64,000 nucleotides of DNA from Thalassovita gelatinovora (GCF_001458355.1 NZ_CYSA01000026.1:310001-374000); one strand, 5' to 3'. Positions 35,703 through 45,846 are shown, counted from the first letter of the stretch. Notes: a model not told the origin generated them from the sequence alone. Program-made: numbers and translations.

Positions 35703-36215
35703 GTGCAAAAAATCAACACATCCAATCCGGATTTCGTAATCCAGCATGCCTCTCCGGATGATGCAGAACTTGTCGTTCAATACATGAAAAAACTTGGTGC
35801 CTATCAAAAGATGGCAGACAAGATCACCGCAACAGCGCCGCAAATCAAACGGCTTCTGGATGAAAAACTGGGTGAGGCGCTGTTTGGATACTACAAGGGT
35901 GAGATCGCAGGTTTTGCCTACTTTTGCCAGAAATCGTCTGCATTTACCGGTCGTTCAGGTCTCTACATCGATGGGTTTCTTGTGGATTCTGAAGTGCGTC
36001 ATCAGGGTCTTGGAAAGATCATTATGGGCTATCTGTGCACGCTCGCTTTGGAACGAAACTGCCAGATGATGGAATGGGGTGTTCTGGACTGGAATACACC
36101 CGCAATTGAATTCTACCAGTCCCTTGGGGCCTATAGTATCGACGAGATGACGATTTTCAGATTTACACCGGACGATCTCAAATCAAATTCTGTTTTGTTC
36201 AAGGGCGGTGCATAG
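35703..36215 (+). CDS. GNAT family N-acetyltransferase, low-GC
   Basis: A 170-residue acetyltransferase with motif A at IDGFLVDSEVRHQGLGKII and motif B at WNTPAIEFYQSLGA, resembling diamine/aminoglycoside-type GNATs. The start is GTG at 35703, preceded by GGAAGG. Base use differs from the neighbours: in the 60 bases from 35761 I count 23 G/C, against well over half in flanking genes. This suggests recent acquisition. The substrate is unknown, and it is transcribed alone between a MATE exporter and a hypothetical gene. Confidence 0.85.
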   Translation: MQKINTSNPDFVIQHASPDDAELVVQYMKKLGAYQKMADKITATAPQIKRLLDEKLGEALFGYYKGEIAGFAYFCQKSSAFTGRSGLYIDGFLVDSEVRHQGLGKIIMGYLCTLALERNCQMMEWGVLDWNTPAIEFYQSLGAYSIDEMTIFRFTPDDLKSNSVLFKGGA

Positions 36216-36264
36216 ATCTCTTGATAAACGGATCGCACTTTTAACTGCCGTTTGGGCGCGTCGG

Positions 36265-36684
36265 CTAGTCGTCATCCTTGCGGGCGGCTTTCATCAACCT
36301 GTCGGCCTTCTTGCGCACCAGAACGGTGCGCAGGTCGTGCATCGCCAACAACAACGCGTCGGTGATGCCTTCCAACTGGTCATCGGTGGCGCGGCTGTTG
36401 GCCCAATGGGTGGTCAGGTTCATGTGATCGATGGCGCGGTGGATATCGTCGATATCGCGCTCGGCCAGCAATGCCGTGCGGTCGGCCATCCAGTCGCGGA
36501 TGGCAATCTGGTCTTCATCGCTCAGCTTGCGGTCGCCATGCGGCTTGATTTCGCCGTTCTTGATGTTGACGTTGGCGATCTGTTCCAGCTCGATCCGGCG
36601 CTGGCGGTTTTCGGTATCGACACGAAACACGAACGCACCGTTTTCGCGGACGCGAAAATAATAATCGGGCAAGTCGACCGACAT
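36265..36684 (-). CDS. Conserved hypothetical protein (139 residues)
   Basis: I do not recognise a named family. The protein is soluble and charged, with an N-terminal beta-like segment (YYFRVRENGAFVFRVDTENRQRR) and a helical C-terminal half rich in Asp/Arg and ending in KAARKDDD. It has no signal peptide or cysteine cluster. The start ATG at 36684 follows GAGGGG closely. It lies 17 bases downstream of the aspartate aminotransferase start region's stop side, in the same direction, so co-transcription with that gene is likely. Confidence 0.75.
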   Translation of the reverse strand: MSVDLPDYYFRVRENGAFVFRVDTENRQRRIELEQIANVNIKNGEIKPHGDRKLSDEDQIAIRDWMADRTALLAERDIDDIHRAIDHMNLTTHWANSRATDDQLEGITDALLLAMHDLRTVLVRKKADRLMKAARKDDD

Positions 36685-36700
36685 GCGTTTCCCCTCTTGC

Positions 36701-37948
<1,248 letters not shown>

Positions 37949-37994
37949 TCACCAGCAAGACCGATCAAGCGGGATCGGCGGGGAAAGACATAAG

Positions 37995-38399
37995 ATGCAC
38001 CAAACCGGCACAGAAAGCACAGGCGATTGGTACGGCCCGGAATCGGCCACGTTCGGCGACCGCGTCGCAGCGGCCCGCGAACAGGCGGGCATGGATCAGA
38101 AAAAACTGGCCAAGCGGCTGGGGGTCAAACTGAAGACCTTGCAGGATTGGGAATACGACCTGTCCGAACCGCGCGCCAACAAACTCAGCATGATGGCGGG
38201 GCTGCTCAATGTCTCGATCCCATGGTTGCTGATGGGGCAGGGCGACGGCGTCGAAGATCCCGGCGATCCGGCCACGCTGGCCCCCGATATCGCCGATTTG
38301 CTGACCGAATTGCGCGATCTGAAAGTACAGATTTCGGGTGCCGCCGACCGGCTGGGAAAAATGGAAAAACAACTGCGGCTGAAACTGAAGGGCGACTGA
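37995..38399 (+). CDS. Xre-family helix-turn-helix regulator
   Basis: A 134-residue DNA-binding protein. The Cro/C1-type helix-turn-helix spans about residues 20-75 (FGDRVAAAREQAGMDQKKLA, then GVKLKTLQDWEYDLSEPRANKL). A C-terminal amphipathic helix (DLLTELRDLKVQISGAADRL) is probably for dimerisation. It begins an apparent operon with sdhE, four bases downstream. It contains no peptidase or cupin domain. The target is unknown. Confidence 0.88.
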   Translation: MHQTGTESTGDWYGPESATFGDRVAAAREQAGMDQKKLAKRLGVKLKTLQDWEYDLSEPRANKLSMMAGLLNVSIPWLLMGQGDGVEDPGDPATLAPDIADLLTELRDLKVQISGAADRLGKMEKQLRLKLKGD

Positions 38400-38403
38400 C
38401 ACG

Positions 38404-38667
38404 ATGGGCGAATTGCGTGAACACAGGTTGAAACGGCTCGCCATGCGCTCGATGCGGCGCGGCATCAAGGAAATGGATATCATCCTGACGCGCTATGCCG
38501 ACGCCAGGCTTGACGGCATGACCGATGCCCAGCTCGACGCCTATGACCTGTTACTGGAAGAAAACGATCAGGATCTGTATCAATGGGTTTCGGGCCAAAC
38601 CGCGGCCCCGGCGCATGTATCCGACCTGATCGCCGATATCAGAACGGCAATGGACTCGGTGAATTAG
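38404..38667 (+). CDS. sdhE: Succinate dehydrogenase assembly factor SdhE
   Basis: A small (87-residue) assembly factor of the SdhE/SDHAF2 family that promotes covalent FAD attachment to SdhA. The signature RRGIKEMDIIL contains the conserved RGxxE motif, and the helical bundle continues with LDAYDLLLEENDQDLYQWV. The length is standard. It follows the Xre gene by four bases and so is likely co-transcribed with it. No sdh genes are in the window. Confidence 0.93.
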   Translation: MGELREHRLKRLAMRSMRRGIKEMDIILTRYADARLDGMTDAQLDAYDLLLEENDQDLYQWVSGQTAAPAHVSDLIADIRTAMDSVN

Positions 38668-38759
38668 ATCGCATTTTAGCGATATGCCAATTGGATTTAA
38701 CACATTATTGGGCTTTTCCCCCGAACCTCCTGTCTGAGCAATTTCGGACGGAGATCGGT

Positions 38760-39257
38760 ATGACCATTTACAACGCGATGCAAAACGGTGACCGCACCGG
38801 CTTCATGACCAGCTACCTTGACGCGCTGGCGTTGGTGGAACGGTTGCACCGGCTGTTGCTGGATGTGATCAAGGATGAATTCGAACGCACCGGCGTGTTG
38901 GACATCAACGCGGTGCAGGCGCTTTTGTTGTTCAATATCGGCGATAACGAAGTGACGGCGGGCGAACTGAAATCGCGCGGCTATTACCAAGGCAGCAATG
39001 TCAGCTATAACCTGAAAAAACTGGTCGAAATGGGCTATATGCACCATCAGCGCTGCGAAATCGATCGCCGCTCGGTGCGGGTGCGGCTGACCCCGAAAGG
39101 GCGGCGCATCCGCGATATGGTGGCCGAACTGTTCGCCCGCCATGCCGAAGGCATGCAAGACAAGGGCGTGCTGGGCCCGGACGGTGTCACCGAAATTTCC
39201 AGTTCGCTGCGCCGGGTCGAACGCTACTGGACCGATCAAATCCGCTATATCTACTGA
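38760..39257 (+). CDS. MarR-family winged-helix regulator (LdtR-like)
   Basis: A 165-residue MarR-type regulator. The winged helix spans about residues 45-120 (DINAVQALLLFNIGDNEVTAG, then NVSYNLKKLVEMGYMHHQ, wing DRRSVRVRLTPKGRRI), flanked by dimerisation helices. The N-terminal YNAMQNGDRTGFMTSYLDAL resembles alphaproteobacterial LdtR, which controls an L,D-transpeptidase and osmotic tolerance; that link is family knowledge and not shown here. The ATG at 38760 follows GGACGGAG. The 3' end overlaps the convergent DUF1194 gene by seven bases. Confidence 0.85.
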   Translation: MTIYNAMQNGDRTGFMTSYLDALALVERLHRLLLDVIKDEFERTGVLDINAVQALLLFNIGDNEVTAGELKSRGYYQGSNVSYNLKKLVEMGYMHHQRCEIDRRSVRVRLTPKGRRIRDMVAELFARHAEGMQDKGVLGPDGVTEISSSLRRVERYWTDQIRYIY

Positions 39258-40006
39258 TGCAGCCTCGCCGGGCGCTGCTGCGTCCCGCCCGGCAGATCGG
39301 CACGGGTCAGAACCAGCCCCTGCAATTCGCGGATCAGCTTGCGCGCCATCGCGTCTTCGTAATCGTCGAACCCCGCCGCAGCTTCGGTAAAGGCTCCGGG
39401 GCCACGGATCACGTAAGCTTGAAAATAACCCTCCAGCGCGGCCTGACCGGCCGCGCCGCGCGTCGCTTCTACTGGCCCTTCGGGGGCAATCACCAACCCG
39501 TTCACCGTCACATCCGACAATTCGGCGCTGTCGCGGATCACATGCGGCAATGGCCCGGTATTCGAGGGCCCGTCACCGGACAGGTCCAGCACCTTGCGGG
39601 TGCAATGGCCGCGCGTTTTCAATTCGGCCGCGCCCGCCCGCATCGCCGACCCCAGGGCGGTCGACGGATCGCCGGACCCGCGCAGGGTGGCGCGCAACTG
39701 TCCGGCAATGGCGGCAATCGCCGCCGCGTCCGCCACCGGTTGCCACGGCTGCACCACCCGCTGATCGTTTGGCCCGCTCCATTCGAACACCATCAATTCG
39801 ACCGGGTCGCCGGGCAGCGCCAACAGCGCCGCCTGCACCTCGGGCCGCAACAACGCGGCGGCCAACCCGTCCATCTGCAACCGGTATTCGCTGCCATCGA
39901 CCGATCCCGACACGTCCAGCCCCAACGCCAACGCGACCCGGCACGCCGCCGCCGCCCCCGGCAATCCGCTTAGCGCCAGCATCACAACAGCCATCACCGC
40001 CTTCAT
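39251..40006 (-). CDS. DUF1194 secreted VWA-like protein (copy A)
   Basis: A 251-residue exported protein. A signal peptide (VMAVVMLALSGLPGAAA) is followed by a von Willebrand A-like fold with the metal-site motif DVSGSV, then VLDLSGDGPSNTG and VNGLVIAP. DUF1194 proteins are common in alphaproteobacteria and lack a known function. It overlaps copy B by ATGA and is the last gene of an apparent five-gene run behind a Slam/lipoprotein pair. The intact MIDAS motif suggests metal-dependent protein binding in the periplasm. Confidence 0.85.
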   Translation of the reverse strand: MKAVMAVVMLALSGLPGAAAACRVALALGLDVSGSVDGSEYRLQMDGLAAALLRPEVQAALLALPGDPVELMVFEWSGPNDQRVVQPWQPVADAAAIAAIAGQLRATLRGSGDPSTALGSAMRAGAAELKTRGHCTRKVLDLSGDGPSNTGPLPHVIRDSAELSDVTVNGLVIAPEGPVEATRGAAGQAALEGYFQAYVIRGPGAFTEAAAGFDDYEDAMARKLIRELQGLVLTRADLPGGTQQRPARLHQ

Positions 40007-40710
40007 TGCGCCGGCTCCAGCATCCCGGTTATCATCGGTGCCAATTCCCGTTCCAGCTTGCGCCGCAGCGCGGTTTCGTAATCTTCATACCCGGCGGCAA
40101 TTTGCAAAAACGCCCCCGGCCCGTGCAACACATGATCGCGGAAATAGGGCACAATCGGGGTGTCATGGCTTTCGCCCGGCACCTCGATCACCAGACCATT
40201 CACCACCACCCCGGCAAAGGGAAAGGCACTATAGGCCTGTTGCGGGCCAAAGCCTTCGTTGTTTTCACCGTCGCCGCTGATGTCGAGCGTGCGAAACAGA
40301 CACTCCGGCCCGCGCTGCAACAACGTCGCCCCATATCCCAGCGCATGCCCCAACGCGGTGGGAAAATCCCGCGTGCTGCGGTTCGATCGGCCCAGCCGTT
40401 CAGCGACAGCAAACAGATCGGCAGGGGTCGAAATCAACACCCAGTCCAGCAGCAGTTTCTGATTGCTTCGACCGCTCCATTCATAAACGGCCAGCGCCAC
40501 CGGCGCGGGGGCGGCGAAAAACGCCGTCTCCACCTCGGGCGCCAGCAGCGCTGCAGCCATGCCGCGCCGCTGCAACCCGTCCTCGGCTTTGGACACCGAC
40601 GATGACACATCCAAAGCCAGCACCAGCGCAAGGCGACAGTCCGCAGCGCGGGCTGGCGGCGCGATCATTCCCGCCGTCAGAACCGCCAGAACGACCGCCG
40701 CCCGCCGCAT
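40003..40710 (-). CDS. DUF1194 secreted VWA-like protein (copy B)
   Basis: A 235-residue paralogue of the downstream gene. It has a signal peptide (AVVLAVLTAGMIAPPARAA), the MIDAS-like DVSSSV, LDISGDGENNEG and VNGLVIEVPG. I chose the ATG at 40710, which overlaps the gloA stop as TGATG and gives a clean signal peptide; a start 11 codons upstream lies inside gloA. Both copies keep the DxSxS motif. The tandem copies probably arose by duplication and may form a pair. Confidence 0.85.
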   Translation of the reverse strand: MRRAAVVLAVLTAGMIAPPARAADCRLALVLALDVSSSVSKAEDGLQRRGMAAALLAPEVETAFFAAPAPVALAVYEWSGRSNQKLLLDWVLISTPADLFAVAERLGRSNRSTRDFPTALGHALGYGATLLQRGPECLFRTLDISGDGENNEGFGPQQAYSAFPFAGVVVNGLVIEVPGESHDTPIVPYFRDHVLHGPGAFLQIAAGYEDYETALRRKLERELAPMITGMLEPAQ

Positions 40711-41138
40711 CACCAGTGTCCGGTATTTTCCATACTGGCCCAAGGCTCCGCCGGGGCCAGCGCATCACCGATCTGCAGCAATTCAACCGAAATATTGTCG
40801 GGCGACCGGACAAAGGCCATATTGCCATCACGCGGCGGCCGGTTGATCACCACGCCGTTATCCATCAGGTGCTGGCACATGTCATAGATGTTTTCGACGC
40901 CATAGGCCAAATGTCCGAAATGGCGGCTGTCTGACGGCAATCCGTCATCGCCGTCCCAGTTATAAGTCAGCTCGACCGGGCATTCTTCCTGCCCTTCGGC
41001 GGCCAGGTAAACCAGGCTGAAGCGGCCTGCCTCGCTGTCATAGCGCTTGATTTCCTTCAGCCCCAGCAATTCATAAAAAGCCATGCTTTTTTCCAGGTCC
41101 TTCACCCGGACCATGGTGTGCAGATACTTGATTTTCAT
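40710..41138 (-). CDS. gloA: Lactoylglutathione lyase (glyoxalase I)
   Basis: Isomerises the methylglyoxal-glutathione hemithioacetal to S-lactoylglutathione, detoxifying methylglyoxal. The 142-residue VOC-fold protein starts KYLHTMVRVKDLEKSMAFYE and has VELTYNWDG, HFGHLAYGVENIYDMCQHL and SPDNISVELLQIG. It carries the metal ligands His, Glu, His, Glu in their usual places. It starts 21 bases after the Slam gene stop and overlaps DUF1194 copy B by one base, so it may be co-transcribed with both. Confidence 0.93.
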   Translation of the reverse strand: MKIKYLHTMVRVKDLEKSMAFYELLGLKEIKRYDSEAGRFSLVYLAAEGQEECPVELTYNWDGDDGLPSDSRHFGHLAYGVENIYDMCQHLMDNGVVINRPPRDGNMAFVRSPDNISVELLQIGDALAPAEPWASMENTGHW

Positions 41139-41159
41139 GATTTTCCTTTTCCCGATCCT

Positions 41160-42563
41160 TCAGAAACTGGATTTGATCCCAAAGGAAACCGACATTTCAT
41201 TGGTTTCGAACCGGCTGACATTGCTGCGCGTCTTCCGGGCTTGCACCTTTAAAGTCGGGACAAATCCGGCATAGTCAAGCTTGCGGAAGCTGAAATCGAC
41301 CGCCCCGAACAGCATTTCATCTTCGCGCCCGCCCGGCACCACCAATAACCCCAACGCGTAATCGGGATAGCGCCGCAGGCTGGCACCAAGGCTGGCCGAT
41401 ACCGTCACCGGCCCCAGCGGCTTGGCAAAGCGATACCCGATATATCCGGTCGCCTGCTGTTGCCGCGAATTGCGCGTTGCGCTTTGCGCATCGGACAGGG
41501 TCAGCCCCAGATTGATCCGGTCGCCGCTGACCAGGGTCGTTCCGTATTCCGCCCGTAAATCCACCTCATCGACCGGGCGCAGCGATGCTCGGTCGGGCAG
41601 ACGGCGCAGCAGCCGCGCTGACAATCGCAACCCGCTGCCTTCGGTCAGTTTGAAATCCTTGGCGATCCCGGCCTGCATCACCCACTGATACGGCGCGCCC
41701 CCATACCAGCTACGCCCGACGCCACCATCCAGCGTCACCAACCCTGTGCCTGCCTTGGTGCGATGTTCCAGCCCCAGTTCCAGATGGTCATAGGCATAAT
41801 CGCCGTTTTCTGCCGCCGGGGCCAGGGCCCGCGCGTCTTGCGACAACCGCACCCGCTGGGCGTAATAGCTGGCGATCAACCGTGTTTCGTGGCGTTTCGA
41901 TCCCGACAACCGGCGCGAATAGCGCAGGTAAGCGGTGCAGCGCAGCCCTGACAAGGCCTGCGCATCGTCGCTCAGAACCCCCACGACCGGCAACCCGTCG
42001 ATGAAATTATAGGGGCTATCAGTGCCGTTGTTCAGGTTGTTGCTGGGGGCCAGCGAAAACTGTGCCGAAACCGTCCACGGGGTGATTTGGCGCAGGATCT
42101 TGTAATCCTCGATCACCCGCGGGCGCAGGTCTTCAGCGGGCAGATGCAGCAGCGACCGGCGCAGCCACAGCTGGGCCAACCCGTTCTGTTTGCCGTCCAG
42201 CGACAGCTTCGCCGCCAACTGCGATGCCTGAAACTTTTCCTGCCTTGTGCGCGCATGGCGGTAAGCCAGCGCGGCAGCGCGGCGGCCATCGCGGGGCTGT
42301 TTCAACTGCATCAGCGCGCGGGCGATGATGAAATGGGCCTGTGCGTCATGCGGATCACGCCGCAACAGCCCGCTGGCCAGTTGCAGCGCCAAATTCGGCT
42401 GACCGGATTGCAACGCGCCCAATGCGATATCGCGGGCTTTGGGAATGGACAGCCGGACGGTGTCTTGCGGATCGGCCCATCCCGGCGCCGCAGCCAGCAG
42501 GCTCAGTGCCAGCAAAAAGACCCGGACCCCGGCCTTAAAGATTGTCGCAGACCGGGTCATCAT
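41160..42563 (-). CDS. Slam-type outer-membrane translocator (DUF560, type XI secretion)
   Basis: A 467-residue protein with a signal peptide (VRVFLLALSLLAAAPGWA) and a TPR-like N-terminal domain (residues about 35-165: ALQSGQPNLALQLASGLLRR, AHFIIARALMQLKQPRDG). A C-terminal beta-barrel of about 290 residues ends in the outer-membrane Phe (SFGIKSSF). This is the Slam (surface lipoprotein assembly modulator) architecture, which moves lipoproteins to the cell surface. It overlaps by 29 bases the stop of a TbpB-like lipoprotein, its likely cargo. Slam family assignment is by layout and motif, so a search is needed for the exact subfamily. Confidence 0.85.
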   Translation of the reverse strand: MMTRSATIFKAGVRVFLLALSLLAAAPGWADPQDTVRLSIPKARDIALGALQSGQPNLALQLASGLLRRDPHDAQAHFIIARALMQLKQPRDGRRAAALAYRHARTRQEKFQASQLAAKLSLDGKQNGLAQLWLRRSLLHLPAEDLRPRVIEDYKILRQITPWTVSAQFSLAPSNNLNNGTDSPYNFIDGLPVVGVLSDDAQALSGLRCTAYLRYSRRLSGSKRHETRLIASYYAQRVRLSQDARALAPAAENGDYAYDHLELGLEHRTKAGTGLVTLDGGVGRSWYGGAPYQWVMQAGIAKDFKLTEGSGLRLSARLLRRLPDRASLRPVDEVDLRAEYGTTLVSGDRINLGLTLSDAQSATRNSRQQQATGYIGYRFAKPLGPVTVSASLGASLRRYPDYALGLLVVPGGREDEMLFGAVDFSFRKLDYAGFVPTLKVQARKTRSNVSRFETNEMSVSFGIKSSF

Positions 42564-43455
42564 TGGCCGCGCCGCAGCGGGTCAAGACGAAGACCCCGTA
42601 TTCTTCTTCGCCTTCAAGCGGCCCATCTTCGTCGAATTCGGTCAGATACACAACGCCACCAACCGCCGTGGCCCCGGCACCGCCGAAAATCCCGGCGTAA
42701 TCGCCGATCGTGTTGCCGACATCGCCCTGATATTCCGCCGAACCGGCAAATTCACCATTATCGTCGATCGCGGTCGCCACCAGCATGATATCGGGCAATG
42801 ATCCCAACCCGGGCAGATCGTCGACCAGAACGCGGTTGGAAATCTCCGCATCGACCTGACCATTGGCGAAATCGGCATTCAGCAGGATGATCCCGGTGAT
42901 CCGGTCGGCCTGTCCCGGTGGCGTCAGGTTGGTCGGAATGCCTGAATCGTCCAGCAATTGCGCTCCTGCGCCGTCGACATTGGTCACGGCGGCATAAGTG
43001 CCGAAATATTGCGCTTCGCCCTCGCTGACCGGATGGTCATAGGGCGAATAGATGCCCGCGCCTTGCCGGGCATAGAATCCGCCGCCGAAATAACGGTTGT
43101 TGTTGCCGCCATCGGCCACCACACCGGCGACCACTTCATTGCCGTTGCTTTCCTGAAACAGCGCCGTGTAATGCCGGTCGGCCGGGGTCTGCTGCATCAT
43201 GTAGCCCTGATACCCGGCGGTATCGAGCGCCGGAACCCGCGTATAGGTCGCATTGCGCGTGCCGCCATGGATCGCATTGACCCGCAGGATCAATTCGCCG
43301 CTATCGGCGTCGTAATCCACCGCTTCCAGGCTGCCGGCGACGGCTTCTGCCGCCGGATTGGCGGCCATGCTGACATCGGTATTGACCCCGCCCGGATCGG
43401 CGGTGCAAGCGGCAAGCAGCACCGGGGCTGCCAGTAATTTGGCGAAATGGGTCAT
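42535..43455 (-). CDS. TbpB-like surface lipoprotein, probable Slam cargo
   Basis: A 306-residue lipoprotein. The signal ends in lipobox LAAC with the lipidated Cys at residue 17. The C-terminal half (IGDYAGIFGGAGATAVGGVV, YLTEFDEDGPLEG) has the glycine-rich, GxFxG..A.x.GG eight-strand barrel pattern of TbpB-type Slam substrates. I chose the ATG at 43455 with GAGG upstream; a TTG three codons earlier is unlikely. No TonB-dependent receptor or haem/transferrin gene is adjacent, so the bound ligand is unknown. It precedes and overlaps the Slam gene. Confidence 0.82.
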   Translation of the reverse strand: MTHFAKLLAAPVLLAACTADPGGVNTDVSMAANPAAEAVAGSLEAVDYDADSGELILRVNAIHGGTRNATYTRVPALDTAGYQGYMMQQTPADRHYTALFQESNGNEVVAGVVADGGNNNRYFGGGFYARQGAGIYSPYDHPVSEGEAQYFGTYAAVTNVDGAGAQLLDDSGIPTNLTPPGQADRITGIILLNADFANGQVDAEISNRVLVDDLPGLGSLPDIMLVATAIDDNGEFAGSAEYQGDVGNTIGDYAGIFGGAGATAVGGVVYLTEFDEDGPLEGEEEYGVFVLTRCGAANDDPVCDNL

Positions 43456-43678
43456 TTGCCTCAATCCCTACGATCGACTGCTCTGGGGCAGTTTTTATTA
43501 TCGGCTCGTGCAAACCATCCCTGTGGTGGTGGTAAAAGTCAATGTTTCAAGCCCCGGATGCGGAAAAAACCGCCCCGCTGTTGCATCCGAAAACCTGTGC
43601 TCATATTGTCATTTTCCCGCGACCTATAGCTAGATATAGTGGCGCTACCGCGTGATTCACCGAATAAGGAAGCCCGAC

Positions 43679-44584
43679 ATGCCCGTCACCCCCGAACAGC
43701 AGGCCGAAATCGACGCGTTGCGCGCCAACCCCCGCCCGACCTTGCGGGCGGTGTCCGACGGGATGGAGGCGCATCTTTACACCATCAACCCGGTGCTCGA
43801 TCATGGGTTCGTCCGGGTCATCGATTACATGGGGGACGATGCCGCGATCTGTCAGGCCGCCCGGGTCAGCTATGGCAAGGGCACCAAATCGGTGCAGAAC
43901 GACGAGGGCCTGATCCGCTACCTGATGCGGCACTGGCATTCGACCCCGTTCGAAATGTGCGAATTGAAATTGCACGTCAAATTGCCGGTCTTCGTGGCGC
44001 GGCAATGGATTCGTCACCGCACCGCCAACGTCAACGAATACTCCGCCCGCTATTCGATCCTTGACCGCGAATTCTATATCCCCTCGGCCGATCAGCTGGC
44101 CGCCCAGTCCAGCATCAACAATCAGGGCCGGGGCGAAGCCCTGACCGGGGCCGAGGCCGAAAGGGTGCTCGACATCCTCAAATCCGACGCCGCGCGCTGC
44201 TATGACCATTATCAGGACATGATTTCCGACGACGGTCAGCAGGGTCTGGCCCGCGAACTGGCCCGGATGAACCTGCCCGCCAATATCTATACCCAATGGT
44301 ATTGGAAGGTCGACCTGCACAACCTGCTGCATTTCCTGCGCCTGCGCGCCGACGCCCATGCCCAATACGAAATCCGCGTCTATGCCGACGAGATTTGCAA
44401 ACTGGTCGCCGACTGGGTGCCGTTTGCCTATAAGGCGTTCGAAGATTATCGCATGGGTGGTGAAACGCTTAGCGCTGCCGCCCTTGATTGTGTCCGCCGG
44501 ATGTTGAAAGGTGAGGAGGTCACCCAGGAGACTTCCGGCATGTCCGCGCGGGAGTGGCGGGAGTTGCAAGAGGTTTTGGGGTGA
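43679..44584 (+). CDS. thyX: Flavin-dependent thymidylate synthase
   Basis: Makes dTMP from dUMP with FAD, NADPH and methylene-tetrahydrofolate. The 301-residue product has the ThyX motif [15 protein letters not shown] and the flavin/dUMP contacts [27 protein letters not shown] precedes the ATG at 43679. The stop TGA overlaps the GTG start of the low-GC ATPase gene (GTGA), so the two could be read in one transcript although they differ sharply in base composition. Confidence 0.96.
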   Translation: MPVTPEQQAEIDALRANPRPTLRAVSDGMEAHLYTINPVLDHGFVRVIDYMGDDAAICQAARVSYGKGTKSVQNDEGLIRYLMRHWHSTPFEMCELKLHVKLPVFVARQWIRHRTANVNEYSARYSILDREFYIPSADQLAAQSSINNQGRGEALTGAEAERVLDILKSDAARCYDHYQDMISDDGQQGLARELARMNLPANIYTQWYWKVDLHNLLHFLRLRADAHAQYEIRVYADEICKLVADWVPFAYKAFEDYRMGGETLSAAALDCVRRMLKGEEVTQETSGMSAREWRELQEVLG

Positions 44585-45846
44585 AGCATTTGAAAAAGGC
44601 CGTAGTACACGCGAAAAATTTTAGAGGCTTTAGTGAGCTTTCAATTGATTTGACAGCTATAAATTTTGTTGTTGGAGATAATAGTTCTGGAAAAACCTCT
44701 ATTCTGCACCTAATCAATGCGGTTCTTACATCCGAGCTGTCGGGTGTCCCGAAATTAGATACCGATCTTTCAGTCGGCCGTTTTGACTATTTTTCGCCAT
44801 ATTTTTCTAATGATGATGTGACACTCGGATTTGAAATTGAAGATGATTCAGGCAAGTATATAAAAATTATTACACTGAGGCAAAAAAGCGTGGGAGAAGT
44901 GCCTCAGGTGGAAAAGTGTACATATGCGACTGAAAAACTGCAGATATCACTGAGAAGATTCGGAAAAAAATTAAAGGCAAAAAAGGTTTACAAAGATAAT
45001 TCTTGTGATTGGGCTGATGTCTGTTCTCTTCATGAATCTACGACGGGATTCAGTTTGCTGAAGGATGAGGAAAATGTACCCCCCCCAAATCATCTTTTTG
45101 CGGTAACTCAAGTTCTTGAAAGAAGAAAGGAAGCTCCCGATGCTGATCTGATTAAGCGTCTCATGTTTGAGGATTTATACGGTGTGAGGCACATCGCGCC
45201 GGTGCGCGGAATGCCGGAAAAGTTTTATAACTTTGATAGAAAATACAACGCAAGTGGTAAGCACTTCGCGACGATGTGGCACGATATTAAAAAGAATTAT
45301 GAAAAAGATCTGAGAAAAATATTTCGAAGCTTTGGCCGCTCTGCTTCATTGTTCGATGATCTGGAAATATCTAGGGTGGCCAAGGGATTGCCAGATTCAC
45401 CTTTGATTGTTCGGGTTAGTAAAAATGGACAGGAGTTTTTTCTGAACCAAGTTGGTGTCGGCGTTTCACAAGTTGTTCCAATCTTGGTGGAAATGGTCTT
45501 CGAAGCACACGAAGAGGATGGTAACTACCTTTTGTTTCAGCAGCCAGAGTTGCATTTGCATCCCGTCGCACAGGCGGCTCTAGGTGATCTGTTTTTTGAA
45601 ATGTCAAGTAAGCTGCGCGGTATGACCATAGAGACGCATAGCAACTTTTTTATTGATAGGTTTAGGCTAGCGATAAGAAATTCGGAAAATGGTGAGGCGC
45701 GAAGGGCTAACATACTTTATTGCTCAAACTCGGAGAGTGGAAATAAATGTGAGGTAATTGAAATAAGTAATGATGGTCGGTTGGTTGATCCACCTTATGA
45801 GTATTTTAAATTCTTTCTGTCGGAGCTGGAGGCTACGACCTTCTGA
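44581..45846 (+). CDS. AAA/ABC-type ATPase (DUF3696-like) of a putative two-gene defence cassette
   Basis: A 421-residue SMC/OLD-type ATPase. Walker A is GDNSSGKTS (residues 32-40) after an N-terminal [11 protein letters not shown]; the signature-like block is [12 protein letters not shown]; the Walker B region is [12 protein letters not shown] (317-328), and the switch is [12 protein letters not shown]. In relatives the Walker B reads EQPE or EEPE; here the first acid is Gln320, with Glu323 retained. The C-terminus ([20 protein letters not shown]) resembles DUF3696. No TOPRIM or nuclease domain is fused. The start is the GTG overlapping the thyX stop; TTG 44590 is an alternative. The gene is AT-rich: 18 G/C in the 60 bases from 44641. 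It overlaps the next gene as TGATG. Acting with it against phage is inference from layout. Confidence 0.82.
   Translation: MKHLKKAVVHAKNFRGFSELSIDLTAINFVVGDNSSGKTSILHLINAVLTSELSGVPKLDTDLSVGRFDYFSPYFSNDDVTLGFEIEDDSGKYIKIITLRQKSVGEVPQVEKCTYATEKLQISLRRFGKKLKAKKVYKDNSCDWADVCSLHESTTGFSLLKDEENVPPPNHLFAVTQVLERRKEAPDADLIKRLMFEDLYGVRHIAPVRGMPEKFYNFDRKYNASGKHFATMWHDIKKNYEKDLRKIFRSFGRSASLFDDLEISRVAKGLPDSPLIVRVSKNGQEFFLNQVGVGVSQVVPILVEMVFEAHEEDGNYLLFQQPELHLHPVAQAALGDLFFEMSSKLRGMTIETHSNFFIDRFRLAIRNSENGEARRANILYCSNSESGNKCEVIEISNDGRLVDPPYEYFKFFLSELEATTF

Noticed and set aside
44581-45846. OLD-family nuclease or PARIS AriA as the ATPase identity
   Set aside because: No fused TOPRIM domain is seen, and the partner is PIN-like and not a TOPRIM/DUF4435 protein.
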